In this document: positions 17,615 to 26,299 of the stretch, in pieces
Layout of the letters: each line of letters opens with the position of its first letter
Numbering within the stretch: position 1 is the stretch's first letter
NCBI GenBank assembly: GCA_022447225.1
Contig: JAKVAZ010000002.1
Coordinates: 162,526 to 226,525, forward strand
From: Fuerstiella sp.
GTDB taxonomy: Bacteria > Planctomycetota > Planctomycetia > Planctomycetales > Planctomycetaceae
Direction of reading: 5' to 3'
DNA length: 64,000 nt
Position numbers and translations under genes: made by a program
The notes under the pieces: model-generated
Database searches by the model: none
What the model was told of the DNA's origin: nothing
What the model saw: the letters and a program-made list of their open reading frames with translations, nothing else

Positions 17615-18724
17615 TTAATTCCGTTGCTGCCCGAGACATCGATACAGAAGTTGAATAATCCGGAGATCTGCGAATTCATGTCGCGACTGCAGTTCCGGCA
17701 GGAGCGACAGGACATCGGTTACCGGCATCGTATAGGTGTCGTGCGGTGCTCCACTCGAAATGTCACGAATAAGTTGAAGAATATGCGGGTCACTTCGTCG
17801 GATAAGTCTGCGCAGCTTTCTCTGTACTCGCCTTGCCGCACGAATGATCCCCAGCATTGAACGAATCGGCCAGCCGGCACCGGATGACTCGTGAGAAATT
17901 GCAAGTATGTCGGGAGACAGATGATCCCTGAATGCTTCTTCGGCGACTTCCTCGAATTCTGATCCCGACACAGTGACCATGATCTCCCGCTGTTTTTGTT
18001 CTATGATTCGACGGTATTCGTGATGTGATTTCTGTCTGTCGGTCAGCAGAATCGGGTCCGCGGGTACCCGGAATTTTGATGTGACTTCCTCAACACAGCC
18101 GATTGGTTCATTACTGAAGTAACGCATCCACAGATGCCAGTCTTCCAGGTTGTCGAGTGCCGGATCCAGCCCGCCATACTGCTCAAATAACCTTCGATCG
18201 AACAGGCAGGCCTGAATCGGGAACGGGGTCTCACGCCACAGCCTCCATCTGCTGAACGGCTTCGTTGGTGTTTCCCGGGCAGGGGACTCGCTGTAACTCA
18301 GCGGAGTCAGTGAATGAATGTCGGTGGGGACCTCGAGAGAGATGCCGTAAACACCCTTTAATTGAGGTCTGAGCCGAATGTGTTCAACGAGATGGCGGAG
18401 GTGACCGGGAAGGAACTGGTCATCGTCATCCAGAAAATTAATCCACGAGCCCTCAGCGGCAGCGAGGCCGGCATTACCCGCGACGCAGCGACCGGATGGC
18501 GAGAGACTCAGGTAGTTCAGGACGATTCCGTTGATATTCCTGAATTCATCAGCAACTGTTGATGAATGATGCCCTCCATCTTCAACGACATTGATTTCCA
18601 GGGGCCGGTAGTCCTGACTGACGATCGAGTGCAGACACTCTCGCAGCAGATTCCCGCGCTGACCGTGGGTTCGCACGATAACGGAAACAAGCGGGCAGTC
18701 AGTTTCGGATGGTGATTGATTCAT
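17615..18724 (-). CDS. Family 2 glycosyltransferase
   Basis: A 369-residue GT-A fold enzyme. VSVIVRTHGQRGNLLRECLHSIVSQDYRPLEINVVEDGG starts the domain, and NFLDDDDQFLPGHLRHLVEHI is the acidic DxD-type region that binds the metal and nucleotide sugar. The C-terminal DNLEDWHLWMRYF region is the usual acceptor-side block. A 100-residue extension follows with several Arg/Lys patches. The ATG at 18724 is used; a GTG at 18730 is an alternative. It lies 108 bases downstream of the next glycosyltransferase gene and likely belongs to one transcript with it. The product of the cluster is probably a surface polysaccharide or glycoprotein glycan, by context only. Confidence 0.88.
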   Translation of the reverse strand: MNQSPSETDCPLVSVIVRTHGQRGNLLRECLHSIVSQDYRPLEINVVEDGGHHSSTVADEFRNINGIVLNYLSLSPSGRCVAGNAGLAAAEGSWINFLDDDDQFLPGHLRHLVEHIRLRPQLKGVYGISLEVPTDIHSLTPLSYSESPARETPTKPFSRWRLWRETPFPIQACLFDRRLFEQYGGLDPALDNLEDWHLWMRYFSNEPIGCVEEVTSKFRVPADPILLTDRQKSHHEYRRIIEQKQREIMVTVSGSEFEEVAEEAFRDHLSPDILAISHESSGAGWPIRSMLGIIRAARRVQRKLRRLIRRSDPHILQLIRDISSGAPHDTYTMPVTDVLSLLPELQSRHEFADLRIIQLLYRCLGQQRN

Positions 18725-18832
18725 GGTCACGCGGGATTACACATGTCCGATAACAGTCATGACCGGCGACGCCTCTGCCTCATGACTATGATTTCGTCCT
18801 GCACACGGGATTGAGTACAGTTTTGCGTGTCG

Positions 18833-19996
18833 CTAAATATATTGTCTGAGCCAAAGATAGAATCGGTACAGAAGGAACTGTTCGATGCGAAACAGCTGGG
18901 CGGACTGCTGTTGCAGTACATTGATGGGTTGACCATAGAGTCTTTCCACATGACGCAGTCCGGGACCTTCGGCAGAGGTCAGCCATCCGTAGAAGCTGTG
19001 GGGGCCGTCAGCAAACGGATGGGGAAAGCGTTGCTGCAGTTCAGGATCGCTGCGATAGTAAACGCGGTGCGAATTCATGATAGGTCTGCCGTTGTCATAC
19101 CGGGCGTAATGCCATTCCGCCTCCCGGCACTCTGCTTCGCCGTTTTGTTCACACCGTGTCAAATACCACTGGATCAGCTTGGTTACGTTGGGTGTGTTGA
19201 TTCCGGGGTAAGCTTTGACTCCCAGGGTCTTTGGATCCTGTACTCCTGAAAAATGATAAAAGCACAACGGCTGACCGTCCACCAGTAACTCGCCAGAGGG
19301 TGTGCCGGAAACAGTACGCCGGGTGATGTTCCACGTTGCAGCATTGTAGACAGGAGAACGCAGGATTTTGACCCCTTCAAACTGACCGGGGACGAGGTCA
19401 ATCCACCGCTGGTCAGTAAACAATCCACGTGGTTTGTCGTCGTGACAGAAATGGTGAAGCCGCTTTCGCCACCAGCTCGCGAATCGTCGTCCTTCTTCGC
19501 TGGCAGCAATACCAAGAAACCCCAGATTGTAGGTGCCGTGTGCCAGACTGGAGATCTCATTTCGAATGATCAGTTCCGGATCGTTTTCCGCAGACGGACA
19601 GTGTGGCGTCAATAGAATTGAAGACGTATTCAGGTGCGCAAACAGCGGATCGAGCGGACTGAATACAACGATGTCCGGGTCAAGATACAACACCTGATCT
19701 TCGGATCTGTCTTCGAACAGGTGCATGAGAGCTGCCGCCTTGACCGCCGTACAGGCTTCCACAACGTCATGCTGGAAGATCCAGCTGTCCCGGTCTGGAA
19801 TATCGAGATCCTCGGGAGTCAGTACATGATCAAACGGTTCCGAACTGTCCTCAATCCCTCTCCGCAGATCGTTCGGTACGGGATCAACCAGCACCAGGTA
19901 GAGTGTCGTGTCAGGATTATGCCTCCTGACGGATTCCGCCAGAGTGCGGGCTTTTGCCAGATAACGGAGGTTGGCCGAGGTGTAGACTGCGGTCAT
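18833..19996 (-). CDS. GT-A fold glycosyltransferase (GT8-like)
   Basis: A 387-residue protein. It begins AVYTSANLRYLAKARTLAESVRRHNPDTTLYLVLVD, a nucleotide-binding start. The DxD-type motif is YLDPDIVVFSPLDPLF, as in GT8 and related families that use UDP-sugars. NLGFLGIAASEEGRRFASWWRKRL and YHFSGVQDPKTLG correspond to the later conserved blocks. The start ATG overlaps the stop of a small upstream ORF in ATGA, which suggests coupled translation if that ORF is real. It sits between the three-domain glycosyltransferase and the GT2 gene. GT8 assignment is by motif shape and not certain. Confidence 0.8.
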   Translation of the reverse strand: MTAVYTSANLRYLAKARTLAESVRRHNPDTTLYLVLVDPVPNDLRRGIEDSSEPFDHVLTPEDLDIPDRDSWIFQHDVVEACTAVKAAALMHLFEDRSEDQVLYLDPDIVVFSPLDPLFAHLNTSSILLTPHCPSAENDPELIIRNEISSLAHGTYNLGFLGIAASEEGRRFASWWRKRLHHFCHDDKPRGLFTDQRWIDLVPGQFEGVKILRSPVYNAATWNITRRTVSGTPSGELLVDGQPLCFYHFSGVQDPKTLGVKAYPGINTPNVTKLIQWYLTRCEQNGEAECREAEWHYARYDNGRPIMNSHRVYYRSDPELQQRFPHPFADGPHSFYGWLTSAEGPGLRHVERLYGQPINVLQQQSAQLFRIEQFLLYRFYLWLRQYI

Positions 19997-20163
19997 GCTG
20001 CTACTCCGTACGACTGCCGGGTATGGTCAACGCCGGGATGCAGCTGAACGCTTTCGTGAATGAGACGACAGTCCGACCCTGACTGTGCCGGTAGTGAAAC
20101 CAGGCTGTTTGCCACGGCACTCTTCCGGGACTGAGTCGTCTGTAGAAACACCGTGGTGGTCAT
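19993..20163 (-). CDS. Small ORF coupled to the GT8-like gene (uncertain)
   Basis: A 56-residue ORF starts at the ATG at 20163, 7 bases after AGGTG, and ends in a TGA that overlaps the next ATG (ATGA). The translation has no recognised motif. The overlap and the Shine-Dalgarno are the only support; the same frame extends to an ATG at 20232. It could be a leader-like or small accessory protein, or chance. Confidence 0.35.
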   Translation of the reverse strand: MTTTVFLQTTQSRKSAVANSLVSLPAQSGSDCRLIHESVQLHPGVDHTRQSYGVAA

Positions 20164-20283
20164 CGTGAACACCTGCTTTTCGGAGGCTGCCGGAACCAAA
20201 GGTACGTTGGCGAAGTCTTGGCAATTGCTCATGGTTATTTAAATCAATTCCGGATTTATCAACTTTCAGAAAGCCGAAGTCGG

Positions 20284-23121
20284 TCAGTACCATTGCTTAC
20301 GTGTGCGTGGTGGAAATGCGGGGCGATAATCGACGTGACTGATGCTGACATTCGGATTCATATTCGGATCAGCAGCAATTCGGCCGGACCATCGCCGTCT
20401 CAGGGTGTCACGCTCGTGACGATCCCGCTCAGATTCCTGAGCTGTGACCGTTTTTCCCAGGCTTGCGGATTCGTGATGGTACAGTTGCGCATACGGAGTC
20501 CAGACAATTCGGTATCCGGCGGAAATGATACGCAGACAAAGATCCACATCGCTGTATCCGATGGGGAAGTGGAGTTCATCAAACCCGCCCACTGCACGGT
20601 AAACGGATTTTCGCAGCACCATGCAGGCTGCAGTCACGCAGGAGACGTTCTGAATCAGGTTCAGTCGACCGAACGCGACAGGTGTATCTGCCGGGAGACC
20701 TGCAAAAGCATGTCCGGTCGCACCACCGGTTCCAACAAGCACTCCGGCATGCTGAATCGTATCATCCGGATACAGCAGTTTGGCCCCGACAGCACCGATT
20801 TGATTGCGCATCGCGTGTGAAACCATTTCCCGAAGCCAGCCCGATTCCGTAACTTCGGTATCATTGTTGAGCAGACAAATCACCTCCCCGTTCGCGGATT
20901 CCACTGCAAAGTTGTTAATTGCTGAATAATTGAAGGCTGAATTGTAATCCAGAATCCGTATGCCGTTACGGGAACGTACAGATTCAAAATACGTATGTGT
21001 CTCTGCCTGAACACTGTTATTGTTGATGATAATAATTTCCAGATCTGGATAGTCAGTCCCGTTCAGCAGGCCGTCGACACAGCGTTGCAGGAGAGTCGCC
21101 TGGTCTTTTGTCGGAACAATAACGCTGACCAGCGGTGGATTGTCGAGTCTGTATCGGACCCGATACAGAGGGCGGTCCGGTGTCGGCCGGTATTCAACAT
21201 CAGCACTCACTCCCTTTCGGGACAGATGCTCGTGAATTAACCGGCGACCGGATTCAACGAATGTCTCTGCGCAGTCTGTACCCGCACTGACACTCAGTGA
21301 ACGATGTCCCCGGTGATAGAGTACCGTCGGGATGTGTTGAATCCTGTTGCCTGATGTGGCTTCAATACATCGTAGTGTCAGATCATAGTTCTCGTATCCC
21401 TCGAACCCTGCTCGATAGGACCCGGCATCCAGTACAAGCTGCCGGCGAAGCAAGGCCAGGTGGCCGATCATATCGCAGGACAGCATCATGTCCGGATTCC
21501 AGTCTGTCTTAAAAAACGGATCGATGCTGCGGCCGTTGCGGTCGCGTTGGTCTTCATCGCTGTAGATGATATCGGATTCGGGATTTCTGTTGAGTTCTTC
21601 CGCAACCAAATACAGGGCATGTTCGGCAAGTTCATCATTGTGGCCAAGAATCGCCACGAATTCACCGGATGCCATTGCCAGTGCAGCATTTGAGGATACC
21701 CAAAGGTGTTTGCGCTCCTGATGAAAGCAGCAATCAATTCGAGGATCCGACTTCTGATACTGCTTCAAAATTCTGCGAACACCCGATTGGTCCGGTGCAT
21801 TATCCACAATGCACAATTGCCAGTTCGTATATAGCTGGTTCCGTACTGATTCGATGGCCGTCTTCAGTGTGTTTGCGGATGGTTGGTCGATGGTCATCAG
21901 CAGCGATACTGTTGGCCGGTTCTCCAGTGACTCGGTACGCTGCAGGATCGTCGTCTTGTCAGCATCTGTCAGCGTGTCAAACTTTCGAATCCATCTGGCG
22001 TATTCCTGTCTGCTGATACTGAACAGATATTCCAGCACCCGGTATTCGCTGTTGAAGCCCGCCGCTCCGCGACTGATCATCGATCGTCCGATCTTCAGGA
22101 ACCAGTCAGGATGACGAAGCAGGGTGGTGGCCAGGAATGCAGCAAACGGTGGACTTTGCTTACAGGCGACGGCCAGTTCGAAGCAGCGAGCGGCGACTGA
22201 ATGTAGTCTGCCACACGGACGTATCGTGTAGGAAATTTTTGTCTGCAGCGGTAGTTTTGACTTCCAGCGTCCGTAGAGAAAGCACAGTCGACGGTGTCTG
22301 TCTGCGTCCTCGGTTCGATACTGTTTTTCCAGTTCATCGCTGATCTTGAGGTGATTCCGGGAGAGTTTGGCCGTGATCTGCCTGGCGTACGGAGTTCCAA
22401 GTCTCCTCCGCAGTCGACACAGGATCCTGTTCAGGTTCCGGTAGTGAAGGGATTTGTCTGTGGGGGCAGTTTGCCGGCCGGTACGCAACACAACAGTTGC
22501 CATGGTTTCGTCGATATATCCGATGTCACTACAGGTCCCATAGAGTACCAGCCAGTCCAGTACCGCATTTGCTGAAAGCACGAGCGGCCAGTCCGGTGCC
22601 GGACTGATCAGGTCCCGACGTACGACTGCCGAACATTGTGTGATGGAATCGATCTTCAGCAGATCATCTGCGGAAAGTGTGGAATGGTCAGAACTCCGAA
22701 CGACTGATGTCAGGTTGGTGTCTGATTCGTCGACACATTGAACATCATGGCAGCATACGGCACACGATGGATTTTGCTCCAGATAGTCGATCTGCCGGCT
22801 CAGCTTGGATTTCACCATCCAGACGCTGTCACAATCCAGTACGGCAACAAACGGAGCGGAGCACTCTTTGAGTACCGCGGCAAACGTGTGATTGGGGCCG
22901 ACGTCTCTGCCGGTATGAACGATGCGCACCGTATCTGAATGTTTGGATGCGAGTTCTTTAAGTTTTAGGTGACGGCCTGAGACCGGATTATTGATGCCCA
23001 CTACAATTTCTACGGCGAATTCCGTTTGCTGTCTGAGTACGCTGTCGATAGCAGCCGCTGCGGACGGGTGATCGTCGTCGTAGAGCAGGGCCACACTGAC
23101 TTTGGGAACCTGAGGCTGCAT
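20284..23121 (-). CDS. Three-domain family 2 glycosyltransferase
   Basis: A 945-residue protein with three GT2-type domains. The first spans about 8-215, with VSVALLYDDDHPSAAAAIDSVL and VAVLDCDSVW, where DCD is in the DxD position. The second spans about 404-635, with PTVSLLMTIDQP, IIYSDEDQRD and GFEGYENYDLTLR. The third spans about 665-910, with PLVSVIVPTKDQATLLQRCVDGLL, ICLLNNDTEV and GYSDVDLCLR. The last two together match the common two-domain rhamnan/O-antigen glycosyltransferases; the N-terminal domain is an extra one joined by a helical linker (215-400). The ATG at 23121 is used; a TTG just upstream also fits. Three transferases on one chain could add an oligosaccharide repeat stepwise. 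Sugars are unknown. Confidence 0.88.
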   Translation of the reverse strand: MQPQVPKVSVALLYDDDHPSAAAAIDSVLRQQTEFAVEIVVGINNPVSGRHLKLKELASKHSDTVRIVHTGRDVGPNHTFAAVLKECSAPFVAVLDCDSVWMVKSKLSRQIDYLEQNPSCAVCCHDVQCVDESDTNLTSVVRSSDHSTLSADDLLKIDSITQCSAVVRRDLISPAPDWPLVLSANAVLDWLVLYGTCSDIGYIDETMATVVLRTGRQTAPTDKSLHYRNLNRILCRLRRRLGTPYARQITAKLSRNHLKISDELEKQYRTEDADRHRRLCFLYGRWKSKLPLQTKISYTIRPCGRLHSVAARCFELAVACKQSPPFAAFLATTLLRHPDWFLKIGRSMISRGAAGFNSEYRVLEYLFSISRQEYARWIRKFDTLTDADKTTILQRTESLENRPTVSLLMTIDQPSANTLKTAIESVRNQLYTNWQLCIVDNAPDQSGVRRILKQYQKSDPRIDCCFHQERKHLWVSSNAALAMASGEFVAILGHNDELAEHALYLVAEELNRNPESDIIYSDEDQRDRNGRSIDPFFKTDWNPDMMLSCDMIGHLALLRRQLVLDAGSYRAGFEGYENYDLTLRCIEATSGNRIQHIPTVLYHRGHRSLSVSAGTDCAETFVESGRRLIHEHLSRKGVSADVEYRPTPDRPLYRVRYRLDNPPLVSVIVPTKDQATLLQRCVDGLLNGTDYPDLEIIIINNNSVQAETHTYFESVRSRNGIRILDYNSAFNYSAINNFAVESANGEVICLLNNDTEVTESGWLREMVSHAMRNQIGAVGAKLLYPDDTIQHAGVLVGTGGATGHAFAGLPADTPVAFGRLNLIQNVSCVTAACMVLRKSVYRAVGGFDELHFPIGYSDVDLCLRIISAGYRIVWTPYAQLYHHESASLGKTVTAQESERDRHERDTLRRRWSGRIAADPNMNPNVSISHVDYRPAFPPRTRKQWY

Positions 23122-23911
23122 CAATTTCGCTTCGTTGCTGTTAGTGAGGTATCAGCTGATGGGAACGATCTGTGTGGGAGCCATTTCACGATACGATGGT
23201 TGAACAGCAACAATACCAGCATCGTATGCCGGATGACTGTACTTCTGCGCGGTAAGACTGTCCGGCAAATCGGGCTGAGATTTGGAATATGATGCACGGA
23301 GGGCATCGAGCAGAGTCCTGGCTTGTGATGACATAGAACAAGATGACGGATTCGACGTGAAGAGAACGGCGTATACGAACATGCCGGGAGCTGTGAATGT
23401 CAGCTTCCGGGTTGACTGCTGTCGCAGAAACAGGCGATCCTCCTCGCCTGTTCCGCATGTGAATCTCTTCTGCTGTTTTCCAGAACCGGTTCCCACCGGT
23501 TGAAGTCAAATCAATAAGCAGTTGCTGTCGGTCCTACGTTTGATCAGATAAGTGAATAGAAATAAATTTCCGCTGAAATCAGCCCGACAGCAGAACGTCG
23601 CCTGCCAATCGCGGTTTGTGCGGCCGTATCGCAATCGAATTCAGACGAATGCCTGAAAACACTTCCGATGTGTCGCTCTGAATATCGGCAAAAATTCGTC
23701 AGAATCCGCACCGAAAGATACTGAACCTGCCAACACTGTGACTTGATTCCGTATTCGGAATTAGACCTGATTGAGTCAGGTCACTCGTTGGTGATCTTGG
23801 ATATGCTGAGTCATTGACACCACCTTGCCGGAGTGTGGAATTGAGAGTTGGCCTGGATAACCGATCGATTTGCCTTCACCGTCAGAGAATTATGTCGAGA
23901 CAGGGCAAGTT
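23122..23911. other. Divergent intergenic region, possible small minus-strand ORF
   Basis: No recognised gene in 790 bases. One minus-strand frame from an ATG at 23334 to 23152 would encode 60 residues with protein-like composition (Gln/Ser/Pro/Tyr-rich), 31 bases upstream of the three-domain transferase. It has no Shine-Dalgarno and no motif, so I leave it as a candidate only. The rest must include promoters for both sides. Confidence 0.4.
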
Positions 23912-24625
23912 ATGACTGTCATTCGCTGCATCGTTGTTTTTCTTATCTGCTTTTCCATTACCGGATGCCATCGACCGAATCGCGATACTGTCTCCCCCAG
24001 TTCAGCCGGTGATCAAGCTTCAGCTTCTGCAGATTCGAAGAACCGTGATTCTGATAAGACGGCAGACCAGGATCATAGCCAGGCAGATGAATATGCAGAA
24101 ATGGAAGCCGTGTTGCCACTCTCAAATAAAGAAGTGAACACTCTCAAAGCGGCATTCCAAATGCGTCAGGCAGCGGTGTCTTCTTGGATGGAATCCAATG
24201 GAGCCACGCTTGCACAGCTTGAAAAGCAAATGGCGGCTGCCGCCAGGTCTCGCAATCTTGCCGGCGTCAGGAGAGCGAAAGCAGAGGCCACTCCATTGCG
24301 CAACGAATTGAGAGAACTCATTGACACGCATGAACAATCGATTCTCCGAGCGCTCTCAGTCGAGAACGCAACAGCATGGAATGCTCATCAGTTAAGTCAG
24401 CGAGTTCTGGATTCGATGAAAACGCTGGATTTAAACAAGGAACAAATCGGTCAAATCCAGATTGCGGCAGTGACCGTTGTTGAGTCCGTAATGAACAAAA
24501 AAAATCCTGATGCTGCCGGGTTTCTGATGTTGGAGAAGACGGCTGAGTCACAGGTGCTTACGTCAGCTCAGCGTGCCGCTTATCAGGTAGAAAAGAAAAA
24601 GAGCCCGCTGAGATTACTGCGTTGA
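23912..24625 (+). CDS. Lipoprotein with helical, coiled-coil-like body
   Basis: A 237-residue predicted lipoprotein. MTVIRCIVVFLICFSITGC gives a lipobox ITGC with Cys19. After a Ser/Asp/Lys-rich linker (residues 22-70) the body is strongly helical, with Ala, Gln, Lys and Glu in repeating patterns (KAAFQMRQAAVSSWMESN and QLEKQMAAAARSRNLAGVRRAKAEA). The pattern resembles Spy/CpxP-like periplasmic helical proteins, but the LTxxQ signature is not clear, so I do not name it. The start is the ATG at 23912 with AGGG upstream; a longer frame from 23870 would put 14 extra residues before the signal. It is alone between the glycosyltransferase block and the pseudokinase gene. Confidence 0.72.
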   Translation: MTVIRCIVVFLICFSITGCHRPNRDTVSPSSAGDQASASADSKNRDSDKTADQDHSQADEYAEMEAVLPLSNKEVNTLKAAFQMRQAAVSSWMESNGATLAQLEKQMAAAARSRNLAGVRRAKAEATPLRNELRELIDTHEQSILRALSVENATAWNAHQLSQRVLDSMKTLDLNKEQIGQIQIAAVTVVESVMNKKNPDAAGFLMLEKTAESQVLTSAQRAAYQVEKKKSPLRLLR

Positions 24626-24944
24626 CAGTCATTGTCAGTGATGAACGGTACAGTGCTTCACAGATGTGATCTGTGGGTGGGCTTATCTCTGTTTTTGTGG
24701 TTGCCCCGATGGCATATGTTTTGGGGAACGTTCGAGCATTCTGATTCAACCAATGCTGCAAAGTGCGACACCGTTGCTTTCCCTGAGCTATGGATGTTTC
24801 ACTGAGATGGTCAGCAATTTGCTGATGCTTTCGGAGATCACTTCAAATCTTCGGCCATGACTGTTTGTGGTACTGCATTTGCGTGTATGTCCTGTCCTTT
24901 CTTTGATACCTCCGATTTGGCTTCACCGGCAGGAGAGGAGACGT
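24626..24944. other. Intergenic region upstream of the pseudokinase gene
   Basis: About 320 bases with no gene. The strong AGGAG Shine-Dalgarno of the next gene is at its right end. A short TGACA/TGTCA inverted repeat lies just after the lipoprotein stop; it is too weak to call. Confidence 0.4.
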
Positions 24945-25886
24945 ATGGTTGCATCAGACCAGCTGTCCAACGTCATTCCCGATCGTTGCTTTTTGTGTGG
25001 TAAACCATTTCGTGTTCACCCGTCTGTTAACTGTGGTGATGCGGTCTGCCCTCACTGCGGGGTTTTGGTATGGCCGCTCAAAGAACGAAAAACATTTGCC
25101 TTTGTCCCGCGATCTCAGTTTGGAAATGTTTATCTGTGCAGGAGTTCGGCCAATGGCAGGTTATGTCGTGTACTCAACCTGGCACCAATTCGTTGTCAGG
25201 ATCAAAACCTGACAGATCTGATTGTGCGCAATGCGGGACTGTTCAAAACAATCCGGCACGAAAATCTGCTGAATGTTGTCGCCGTTGGTTCCACGGATGA
25301 ACGACCTTTCGTTGCCATGGAACATGAGGACGGACTCTCTTTGTGGAGTTGGCTGCAGCGTGTCCGTCGACTGTCAACCGGAGACGCGGTCAATGTCTTA
25401 CTTCAGTGTGCGAATGCTCTGAAGGCCATTCATGATGCTCGGCTCATTCACCGGTTTGTCAGTGTGGACAATGTCATCGTGGGAAGACACGGAAGAGTCC
25501 GGCTTTCTCCGGGTGCTCCACTGCACGCCGGGGGGGGGCTGAAATTTCCTGAAGCGGGGAACAGGATCACCTCAGGGCAGGCGTCGGGATTTCGCCGGAC
25601 AGCCTCATCGTCCGATGTATATGCACTGGGAGTGATGCTCTATACAGTGCTTACCGGTCAGCGGCCCTGTCAGCATGACAGCAATCTCACCCCATATTCG
25701 GACAGCGTTGACGACATGACGAGGTCTCTATGCAGTACGGACCCTGCGATTTCAGAAGCTCTGCGCAATACCATCGTTTGCGTACTTGATGCGGATCCGG
25801 CCGTTCGGCCCGATGTGACGACGTTTTTTGAACAGCTCCGGGAAACGGCTCTGGCAAATCAGCATCTGACATTTTTATCGCAGTAA
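24945..25886 (+). CDS. Pseudokinase with N-terminal zinc-ribbon
   Basis: A 313-residue Ser/Thr protein-kinase-like protein. The N-terminus has two Cys pairs, C15FLC18 and C35PHC38, forming a probable zinc ribbon. The kinase-like fold follows: HENLLNVVAVG, the hinge VAMEHEDGLSLWSWL, then LIHRFVSVDNVIV where HRD is HRF (Phe171) while Asn176 is kept. Where DFG is expected there is SPG (188-190). SSSDVYALGVMLYTVLTGQRP is the usual alpha-F block with its Asp, and DPAVRPD gives the closing Arg. No Lys in a VAIK position is visible. Loss of both catalytic aspartates predicts no phosphotransfer, so the role is likely binding or scaffolding. The start is the ATG at 24945 after AGGAGAGGAG. Confidence 0.82.
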   Translation: MVASDQLSNVIPDRCFLCGKPFRVHPSVNCGDAVCPHCGVLVWPLKERKTFAFVPRSQFGNVYLCRSSANGRLCRVLNLAPIRCQDQNLTDLIVRNAGLFKTIRHENLLNVVAVGSTDERPFVAMEHEDGLSLWSWLQRVRRLSTGDAVNVLLQCANALKAIHDARLIHRFVSVDNVIVGRHGRVRLSPGAPLHAGGGLKFPEAGNRITSGQASGFRRTASSSDVYALGVMLYTVLTGQRPCQHDSNLTPYSDSVDDMTRSLCSTDPAISEALRNTIVCVLDADPAVRPDVTTFFEQLRETALANQHLTFLSQ

Positions 25887-26299
25887 TCGAATGACCAATC
25901 TGACACTGCAATTCCTCTGAGGGACTGGCTGGACGCGGTGTCCTTTCCTGTGCCGACGTTTCCTCGCTCTCGAAAACAGGTCCTTCAATGTTTGTTTTAG
26001 CGTAATGTGGTTAATCAGACGGCTGCTGGTACTGAAACGACCAGTCGCAAAAATGAGTAATCAGGTTCATTCAGCTGTGACCTGCTTAGCATCAAACGCG
26101 GGTTGTGCGAGTTCCGCCGGACGTCGGGCATCACTGGCTTGTTGCTCATTCATGATCGCAGGTACGATGGACGTATGACACGCTTGCTGAAGTCTTACCG
26201 CTGAATGTTGGGGGCAGTGACGAGACTCACACGACTGACGAATTTGATTCTGATATCGAAGCGGGTAATTCGAGCGGCAAAGTGAAGAAAGAATCGGTG
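25887..26299. other. Intergenic region before the heme/HEAT protein gene
   Basis: About 410 bases with no supported gene, hairpin with U-run or RNA. It separates two plus-strand genes and probably contains a promoter for the secretome block. Confidence 0.4.
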
